NCBI GenBank assembly: GCA_002693605.1
Contig: NZQO01000155.1
Coordinates: 1-10,730, forward strand
Reading direction: 5' to 3'
From: Flavobacteriaceae bacterium
Lineage (GTDB): Bacteria; Bacteroidota; Bacteroidia; Flavobacteriales; Flavobacteriaceae
Length of the DNA: 10,730 nt
The translations under genes and the position numbers were made by a program. The notes below the pieces were generated by a model. It saw nothing but the letters and a program-made list of their open reading frames with translations. It did no database searches and was not told the DNA's origin. This document shows, one piece after another, positions 5,669 to 10,730 of this stretch. Each line of letters begins with the position of its first letter. Within the stretch, counting starts at the first letter, position 1.

Positions 5669-8600
5669 TTCCCTTCTTAAAATATTGCTGTACTTTTTGC
5701 TTAAATTCAAGCCGCAAAGGTAATGCCTCTCTGTTAAGTATTTCGGTAGTATTGAAATATTCTTTTATTGCCCCAGGCGAGAGCCTAACATTGTTCCTGT
5801 AGCGATTTCTATTAAACTGCGATTCGCGCTTTTCCTCCTGCCCCTGTTGGAAGGACGCTTCGTCTAACTTTAGCAGTTCATATTTTAAGTTTCGCATTTG
5901 CTCCAGTGTACGCTGGTTAAAGCCCCGTTCCAGGAGTTGCTGCTCTATTCCTTCCATTTTCCGAAGCAAATCACCGCCTGCACCACCAAGCCCTTCCTTG
6001 TTGAGACGATCCTCTAATTGTTGCCTTAACTGCTGTTGTTGCTTATAAATTTCAAACAGCGCTCCGTTCATCGATTCGTTATTTCCCTCACCACTTTGTC
6101 CTTCATTACCGGAATTCTCACCATTTTTCCCGGAATTACCGTCCGTGTCTCCATTTCCGTCGCCTTTTCCGTCTCCTTCACCTTCACCTTCACCTTCACC
6201 CTTCGACTGGCCTTTTCCCTCTTTCATGCCCTCCTTCATCTGTTCGGTAAGGCTCTCTTGCTTTTCTATTATATCCGGTAGTTGAAAACCTCGAATCTCA
6301 CCCTGTCCCTGGCCTTGGCCCTTGCCCTGCCCCTGTCCGGAGGCAGCCATTTGCATTTGATTTTGCATATTTTCAAGAAGATCGCTCAGGAGTACGGCCA
6401 ACTCATTAGCCCCCGTTACGGTATACTGCTGACTGCTAATGCCTTGGCGCATTTCGTTCTCGGCCAATCGGTCAAGCGCCTTGTCCAGATTGTATTGTAC
6501 ATCGGTTAACGACTCGTTGATTTTCGTACTTATTAATGGTTGACGTAGCGACAGCGCGAAAATACTATCGTCAATATGCTGAAAATTCAACTTTAAATCG
6601 TTCTGAAGATTTAGCCGCATGCCGAAGGTTGGGTTACCATAACTTGTGCTCTTGAACTGATCCATAATATCTTCCTGCTCGAATGAGAATACCACCAGGT
6701 TATCTAAAATTTGGCGGAGCATTTCTACATCCTCCTCAATGGTTTCCATTTGTCCCGACATCATTTGCATCTGTATTTGCTTGCCCATCTTTTTCATTTT
6801 TTGACCGGCCTTGTTCTGCTTGGGCTTAGCGTTTTCTTGCTGCTGTTTCTTCAAATCGTCAGTCGCTCCTTGTTGCTCCTGCTGAATTTGCTCCTCTTCT
6901 TTTGGGTTTTCGGGAATATCCATTGGCGATTTAAGGTCTTGGTTCTCCTCCTGAAGTTTATCCATCTCCTCTTTATACTCCTCGAATGCCTTATTGAGCT
7001 CTTCCTGCTTCTCGACCGTGTTTTCCTCCTTTGGTGAATTAGCCAATTTCTCCTGTTCCTCTCCCAACTTGTACAGTTCCTCGGCCAGTTTCTCGGCCTT
7101 CTTGGTAACATAATATCGCTTCGTGAGCTCTACGAGTTGCTCCAGGTTCTTTTCCTGATTTTTGTTCTGCTTTGCCAGTTTCTCCAGCTTTTCAGTTAAA
7201 TCTTCCTTCTGAATTTTCTCCTGAAGTTCCTCCAGTTCCTTCAGCAGTTCTTCATTTTCCTCCAATTGCCGCTCATTTTCCTCCAACCGCTTTTCCAATT
7301 GTTCCTTAAACGGATCTGTCTCTTCTTTATCTGGCTGAAATTCCTCCAGTTGTTCCTTCAGCTCCTTACTGAAGTTCTTCATCATCTCTTCTTGTTGCTT
7401 CTGCCTCTTCAGAAAATCTTCGAGCTTTCTCCTGTCGTTATAGTTCAACTCCTTTTTTTCCTTTTGAAGCTTCGATAAATTTTCCAGAGCTTTCTCCTGT
7501 TCTCGCAACTCATCGAGGGTTTTATCCATTCCTTCAATGGTGTTCTGCTGGTTTTCCAATTGCTCGCGTTCTTGTTCCGCCTGGGTCAATTTCCTATAGG
7601 AATACACCGCGCTCTTACTCGATTTAGCACCGTTTACGCCGTCATTGTCAAAAACCTGGAAGTAATATTCGTACACCTCATCATCTTCCAAATCAATATC
7701 TGCCGGAAAAGTGTAGGTAAACTGATCGAATGTTGACTTGCTAAGGGGCAGAGGCACGGTGTTGGTGTTTTGCGGCGAGCCTTCGGGATAATAGACCAAT
7801 TGGAGCTTTGAGAGACCATAGTCATCGCTTACGGACCCTAGATAATATATTACCTGCGAGTTGGTAGAATCTACTTTTGCCTCCACCTCAATATCGGGAT
7901 AAGAATCTTTTATAACTCCAAGCGAAAACGATAGATTTTCATAATTACGAAGTCGCATGTTCGATGTTGTAAGCGTATAGTCGGTATTGGAAAAAATTCG
8001 GCGGTTCAGCTTAAACTCATTTTCCTCCTTTGAAAAATCCAATAACGTATCAGCCATTTTTAGCACCACATTTTCGGTATTCTTGGCACGTAGCTGCCAG
8101 GTTACACGAGTGCCTTCGGGAATGATTGCGTTACCCGTGCTATTTAGCGTTTCGTCTTTCTTTCCCGTATAGGCGGGATAGTTCAACTGCATATCGAACC
8201 CGAGCAGGGTGGGGGTTTTAATAACTTCCAACGTATACTCCCGAGATGACACCTCATTCGCCTCGAAACGGAAATCGACCGCGTCGACGGGCTGTGAAAA
8301 GGTATACTGAAATTGGCCGAGTGCCGATTGCCGCAGGATGTAGGTTTCATCATTATAGTTAATCCGAACCGTTTCCGGAATCAGTTTGCCCACCGTTTGC
8401 AGTTGCAAGGTAAAAGGCTTATTCTCTATAGCCGAGAGGGAGTCATTTAGAATTACAAACTGAAAGGGTGCGGGAGGTTCGTACGCCGTCCTATAATTCA
8501 CAACTCGATTATAGCTGTTCTTGAAAAGCCCTTCTTCTCCCAACAGACCAATTAATACAAAGAGCATTACCGGTAGTATGGCATATTTCAGGTATATGGT

Positions 8601-9047
8601 ATTCGTCCTGAAATTAACCGCTGTCTGGAACGGAATAGGTTGCAGCGCCGCTGCCTTTTGGTCGATACTCGCTGCAAGCAGTTCGCTCTCGATCTTCGTA
8701 CTGTTTAGCTGAATTACGTTTATAAGTTTGTCCCGTACCTCCGGAAAGTGATCTCCAATAATACGGCTTGCTTCTTCATACGACAATCCCTGTTGTAACT
8801 TGAACAACTTTGCGAGTGGAAAAAAGACAAAGCGCCCAAGCAAAAGCAGTTCCACCACCACAAACAGCCAGAAAAGCAGTGTCCTTTCTTGTGGCGCCAA
8901 CCAAAGAAAATACTCTACGAGCAAGGTGGCAAGAAAATACAGCAACCCGATGGAAAAGAACAAGATGATTCCCTTGATCAATTCATTCGTATAGTATTTT
9001 TTTATAAATTGTTCCAGCTTTTGCTGGATGATGCTAAATGAGCTCAT
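5661..9047 (-). CDS. DUF4175 family large membrane-anchored coiled-coil protein
   Basis: A 1128-residue protein recognised as the DUF4175 family of Bacteroidota; molecular function unknown. Layout seen: two transmembrane helices (about 24-46 and 56-79), a short helical segment with LSYEEASRIIGDHFPEVRDKL (88-108), a third transmembrane helix (about 152-170), then about 300 residues of beta-rich sequence resembling extracytoplasmic domains, then a long charged coiled coil (about 488-765, rich in E, K, Q and L). After this come a helical domain, a GQGQGKGQ tract (about 902-917), a GEGEGEG/DGKGDGNG low-complexity linker (about 945-993) and a conserved helical C-terminus (GGDLLRKMEGIEQQLLERGFN onward). 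Topology suggests an envelope scaffold with most of the chain outside the cytoplasm, but this is inference. ATG 9047 gives a sensible N-terminus before the first helix. First gene of the minus-strand group, overlapping ybeY by 8 bases and divergent from alkB. Confidence 0.88.
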   Translation of the reverse strand: MSSFSIIQQKLEQFIKKYYTNELIKGIILFFSIGLLYFLATLLVEYFLWLAPQERTLLFWLFVVVELLLLGRFVFFPLAKLFKLQQGLSYEEASRIIGDHFPEVRDKLINVIQLNSTKIESELLAASIDQKAAALQPIPFQTAVNFRTNTIYLKYAILPVMLFVLIGLLGEEGLFKNSYNRVVNYRTAYEPPAPFQFVILNDSLSAIENKPFTLQLQTVGKLIPETVRINYNDETYILRQSALGQFQYTFSQPVDAVDFRFEANEVSSREYTLEVIKTPTLLGFDMQLNYPAYTGKKDETLNSTGNAIIPEGTRVTWQLRAKNTENVVLKMADTLLDFSKEENEFKLNRRIFSNTDYTLTTSNMRLRNYENLSFSLGVIKDSYPDIEVEAKVDSTNSQVIYYLGSVSDDYGLSKLQLVYYPEGSPQNTNTVPLPLSKSTFDQFTYTFPADIDLEDDEVYEYYFQVFDNDGVNGAKSSKSAVYSYRKLTQAEQEREQLENQQNTIEGMDKTLDELREQEKALENLSKLQKEKKELNYNDRRKLEDFLKRQKQQEEMMKNFSKELKEQLEEFQPDKEETDPFKEQLEKRLEENERQLEENEELLKELEELQEKIQKEDLTEKLEKLAKQNKNQEKNLEQLVELTKRYYVTKKAEKLAEELYKLGEEQEKLANSPKEENTVEKQEELNKAFEEYKEEMDKLQEENQDLKSPMDIPENPKEEEQIQQEQQGATDDLKKQQQENAKPKQNKAGQKMKKMGKQIQMQMMSGQMETIEEDVEMLRQILDNLVVFSFEQEDIMDQFKSTSYGNPTFGMRLNLQNDLKLNFQHIDDSIFALSLRQPLISTKINESLTDVQYNLDKALDRLAENEMRQGISSQQYTVTGANELAVLLSDLLENMQNQMQMAASGQGQGKGQGQGQGEIRGFQLPDIIEKQESLTEQMKEGMKEGKGQSKGEGEGEGEGDGKGDGNGDTDGNSGKNGENSGNEGQSGEGNNESMNGALFEIYKQQQQLRQQLEDRLNKEGLGGAGGDLLRKMEGIEQQLLERGFNQRTLEQMRNLKYELLKLDEASFQQGQEEKRESQFNRNRYRNNVRLSPGAIKEYFNTTEILNREALPLRLEFKQKVQQYFKKGND
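6175..6198. repeat. Tandem hexanucleotide repeat (CCTTCA x4) in the DUF4175 gene
   Basis: Four exact head-to-tail copies of CCTTCA on the plus strand encode alternating Gly-Glu on the minus strand. Each unit is two codons, so slippage would lengthen or shorten the linker without breaking the frame. Confidence 0.85.
6298..6345. repeat. Imperfect Gly-Gln/Gly-Lys coding repeat in the DUF4175 gene
   Basis: Degenerate six-base units of the type CCCTGT/CCTTGG/CCCTTG (plus strand) encode GQGQGKGQGQGQG on the minus strand, residues about 902-917. It likely forms a flexible linker in the protein, before the second low-complexity tract encoded at about 6070-6215. Confidence 0.7.
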
Positions 9048-9148
9048 ACGGCGTGGTTTCCTTTGCTACAGAACTTCTAAAATACAATTTTATTTCCAAG
9101 CGTTCTCGGCACGGGAAATATATCAAAAATTACTCCAAACACCCGTTT
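9048..9148. other. Divergent intergenic region between DUF4175 and alkB
   Basis: About 100 bases must hold both promoters. I see no exact TAnnTTTG element on either strand. On the minus strand TATATTTC (9122-9115) is one base off and could serve DUF4175; TATTTTAG on the same strand is another one-mismatch candidate. No clear plus-strand element or Shine-Dalgarno sequence before alkB is visible. Confidence 0.3.
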
Positions 9149-10189
9149 ATGAAAGACTTAAAATACCTGGCCGCATATTCAATTCCCCTTGCCGTGACAA
9201 CCGGCCTGCTGCTGGGTGGTGCCTGGGCCTACTTTACACCCCTCTTTGCGTTTCTGATAATTCCCCTGCTCGAAATTTCCCTGCCGAAGGATTCGGGAAA
9301 TCTACCTGAAGAAACCGCGGAAAGAAAGACAAAAAACCGATTTTTCGATTTTCTATTGTACGTAAATCTACCCATTGTCTATTCTCTCCTTTTTTGGTTC
9401 CTATGGAACGTTTCAGAAGAAGGCTATTCTCTTTCAGAAATTATTGGATTTACCTTATCTATTGGAATTTTGCTGGGAAGTAACGCCATTAACGTGGCCC
9501 ACGAGCTGGGCCACCGCACCACGAGGTGGGAACGAACGCTGGGAAAGATACTCCTGTTGCCCTCGCTGTATATGCATTTTTACATAGAACATAACTTCGG
9601 GCATCACCAGCACGCAGCCACTGACGAAGACCCCGCAAGTGCGGCCTATAACCAGACCGTGTACTCTTTCTGGATTACCTCTACCGCCAGACAGTACGCG
9701 AATGCTTGGCGTATACAAAAGCAGTTACTGAAACGCGCCAACGCTTCTTTTTTCGATATTAAGAATGATATGCTGTGGTATAGCGTTTTTCAGCTAGCGT
9801 TCCTAGTTAGCATTTACGCCTATTATGGAAGTACCGCCGCAATTGTCGCGATTGCGTGTGCCGGGGTGGGGATTTTGCAGTTGGAAACCGTAAACTATAT
9901 AGAGCATTACGGCCTACGCCGAAATAAGACCAAAAGCGGGCGTTACGAGCGGGTTCGCGAGGTGCATTCCTGGAACAGCAACCACGTGCTGGGGCGCGCC
10001 ATGCTATTCGAGCTTACTAGGCACAGTGACCACCACTATAGGGCGCATAAAAAATACCAGTTGTTGGACTGCCACGAGTCGAGTCCGCAAATGCCGTTCG
10101 GCTATCCCACTTCCATGGTGCTGTCGCTTTTCCCACCCCTGTGGTTTCGCGTCATGAACCCACGGATTCCTTCGGAAATGCTTAAATAG
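9149..10189 (+). CDS. alkB: Alkane 1-monooxygenase, AlkB-type membrane di-iron hydroxylase
   Basis: Integral membrane non-haem di-iron enzyme of the fatty-acid desaturase/hydroxylase superfamily, which inserts oxygen into terminal methyl groups of alkanes using electrons from rubredoxin. From ATG 9149 it has 346 residues. All AlkB histidine boxes are present: HELGH (118-122), EHNFGHHQH (147-155), the AlkB-specific NYIEHYGLRR (249-258), and RHSDHHYRAH (291-300). About six transmembrane helices are visible: near 4-24, 25-42, 66-86, 97-116, 208-227 and 228-246. The frame is open back to an ATG at 9038 (37 extra residues), but that extension is polar, unlike the family and overlaps the DUF4175 start, so MKDLKYLAAYSIP is preferred. 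No rubredoxin, rubredoxin reductase or alkane regulator lies in the window, so the substrate (alkane, fatty acid or another lipid) is open. Divergent from DUF4175 and 37 bases upstream of gltX on the same strand. Confidence 0.9.
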   Translation: MKDLKYLAAYSIPLAVTTGLLLGGAWAYFTPLFAFLIIPLLEISLPKDSGNLPEETAERKTKNRFFDFLLYVNLPIVYSLLFWFLWNVSEEGYSLSEIIGFTLSIGILLGSNAINVAHELGHRTTRWERTLGKILLLPSLYMHFYIEHNFGHHQHAATDEDPASAAYNQTVYSFWITSTARQYANAWRIQKQLLKRANASFFDIKNDMLWYSVFQLAFLVSIYAYYGSTAAIVAIACAGVGILQLETVNYIEHYGLRRNKTKSGRYERVREVHSWNSNHVLGRAMLFELTRHSDHHYRAHKKYQLLDCHESSPQMPFGYPTSMVLSLFPPLWFRVMNPRIPSEMLK

Positions 10190-10194
10190 AATCG

Positions 10195-10202
10195 TATCTT
10201 TG
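10195..10202 (+). promoter_or_regulatory. Putative -7 promoter element of gltX
   Basis: TATCTTTG is an exact match to the Bacteroidota TAnnTTTG element and is followed by GCGC, a common start context. It lies 24 bases before the gltX ATG, leaving a leader of roughly 20 bases, and starts 5 bases after the alkB stop. A clear TTTG -33 box is not seen; CTTCGG at 10170-10175 is the only candidate at the expected distance. It implies that gltX can be transcribed independently of alkB. Confidence 0.6.
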
Positions 10203-10226
10203 CGCTTTCAATAAAAACTTCATTTC

Positions 10227-10730
10227 ATGAATGAGAAAGTCCGCGTAAGATTCGCTCCCAGTCCAACGGGACCCCTACATATTGGAGGTGTTCGCACCGC
10301 GCTCTTCAATTATTTGTTCGCCAAGAAACACAATGGTGACTTTATCCTTCGAATAGAGGATACCGACCAAGCCCGATATGTTAACGGGGCCGAGACCTAT
10401 ATCGTCGAAGCGCTAAACTGGCTGAACATTCCCTTCGATGAAGGCCCCGGTAAGGACGGCGGTTACGGGCCCTACAGACAGAGCGAACGAAAGCAATTAT
10501 ACAGGCAATACGCCGAGCAGCTATTGGCTTCTGGCAACGCCTACTATGCGTTTGATACTGCAGAGGAACTCGATGCCCACCGCGCCGAACACGAAGCAAA
10601 GGGGAAGACGTTCATCTACAACTGGCACAACCGGAACAAACTCAAGAACTCGCTTTCGCTATCTAGCGAGGAAGTTCAGAAACGACTGGAAAATGAGGAA
10701 TCCTACGTTATTCGCTTTAAGTCTCCCGCG
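10227..10730 (+). CDS. gltX: Glutamyl-tRNA synthetase, N-terminal part (cut off by window edge)
   Basis: Class I aminoacyl-tRNA synthetase that charges tRNA-Glu in the cytosol. 168 codons are present out of roughly 500. Seen: [25 protein letters not shown] split over residues 6-30, containing the HIGH-type ATP motif as HIGG (18-21); [11 protein letters not shown] in the glutamate-binding region; and [13 protein letters not shown], the region that follows in discriminating and non-discriminating GltX alike. The KMSKS loop and anticodon-binding domain lie beyond the window, so I cannot judge tRNA discrimination. The ATG at 10227 ([13 protein letters not shown]) matches the family start; a second ATG at 10231 is out of frame. 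Confidence 0.97.
   Translation, partial: MNEKVRVRFAPSPTGPLHIGGVRTALFNYLFAKKHNGDFILRIEDTDQARYVNGAETYIVEALNWLNIPFDEGPGKDGGYGPYRQSERKQLYRQYAEQLLASGNAYYAFDTAEELDAHRAEHEAKGKTFIYNWHNRNKLKNSLSLSSEEVQKRLENEESYVIRFKSPA

Noticed and set aside
5669..5710. Upstream 14-residue extension of YbeY from 5710
   Set aside because: Would sit deeper in the DUF4175 coding region, lacks family similarity, while ATG 5668 has a ribosome-binding site at the right place.
6036..7478. Hydrophobic-looking plus-strand open frames opposite the DUF4175 gene (Leu/Phe-rich small 'membrane proteins')
   Set aside because: They are antisense readings of Glu/Lys/Gln-rich coiled-coil codons, which automatically give Leu/Phe-rich strings.
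9980..9999. CACGTG core within alkB as a parS site
   Set aside because: Only the central hexamer matches; flanking arms show no parS similarity.
10381..10599. Minus-strand Arg-rich open frame at the right end
   Set aside because: Antisense shadow of the clear gltX coding sequence.

Overview
The window looks like chromosomal DNA of a marine-type Flavobacteriaceae bacterium (Bacteroidota). The gene set, protein signatures and gene order point there: a DUF4175 giant protein followed by ybeY, mnmG and a YYESxDY-type methyltransferase, next to a pgk/holB divergent pair. Promoter elements also fit the Bacteroidota -7 pattern TAnnTTTG rather than sigma-70 boxes. I cannot name the genus from sequence alone.

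Layout: (1) positions 1-982, minus strand: phosphoglycerate kinase (pgk), cut off at its C-terminus by the window edge. (2) 983-1054: a short divergent promoter region. (3) 1055-2218, plus strand: DNA polymerase III delta' subunit (holB). (4) 2219-2354: a convergent noncoding gap with weak inverted repeats. (5) 2355-9047, minus strand, transcribed right to left: DUF4175 membrane/coiled-coil protein (9047-5661), ybeY (5668-5252, overlapping the previous stop), mnmG (5119-3248, with its own promoter), and a class I SAM methyltransferase (3227-2355). (6) 9149-10189, plus strand: an AlkB-type membrane di-iron alkane monooxygenase, divergent from DUF4175. (7) 10227 to the end, plus strand: glutamyl-tRNA synthetase (gltX), cut off at 168 residues.

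Functionally this is mostly core machinery: glycolysis (pgk), replication clamp loading (holB), rRNA maturation (ybeY), tRNA wobble-uridine modification (mnmG), tRNA charging (gltX), plus one metabolic enzyme (alkB) and one poorly characterised envelope protein (DUF4175). I see no insertion sequence, CRISPR array, RNA gene or phage gene.

The most interesting non-coding signal is a pair of ParB/parS-like 16-bp palindromes bracketing mnmG: TGTTCCACGTGAAACA at 3227-3242 and TGTTCCACGTGGAACA at 5142-5157. Each sits in the leader of a gene. The first shares its last base with the start codon of the methyltransferase; the second lies between the mnmG promoter and start codon inside a 22-bp perfect palindrome. 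They suggest that this stretch lies in the origin-proximal centromere zone, and that ParB binding or an mRNA hairpin could affect these two genes. I did not find a convincing entirely new system; the rest of the window reads as ordinary flavobacterial core genome.
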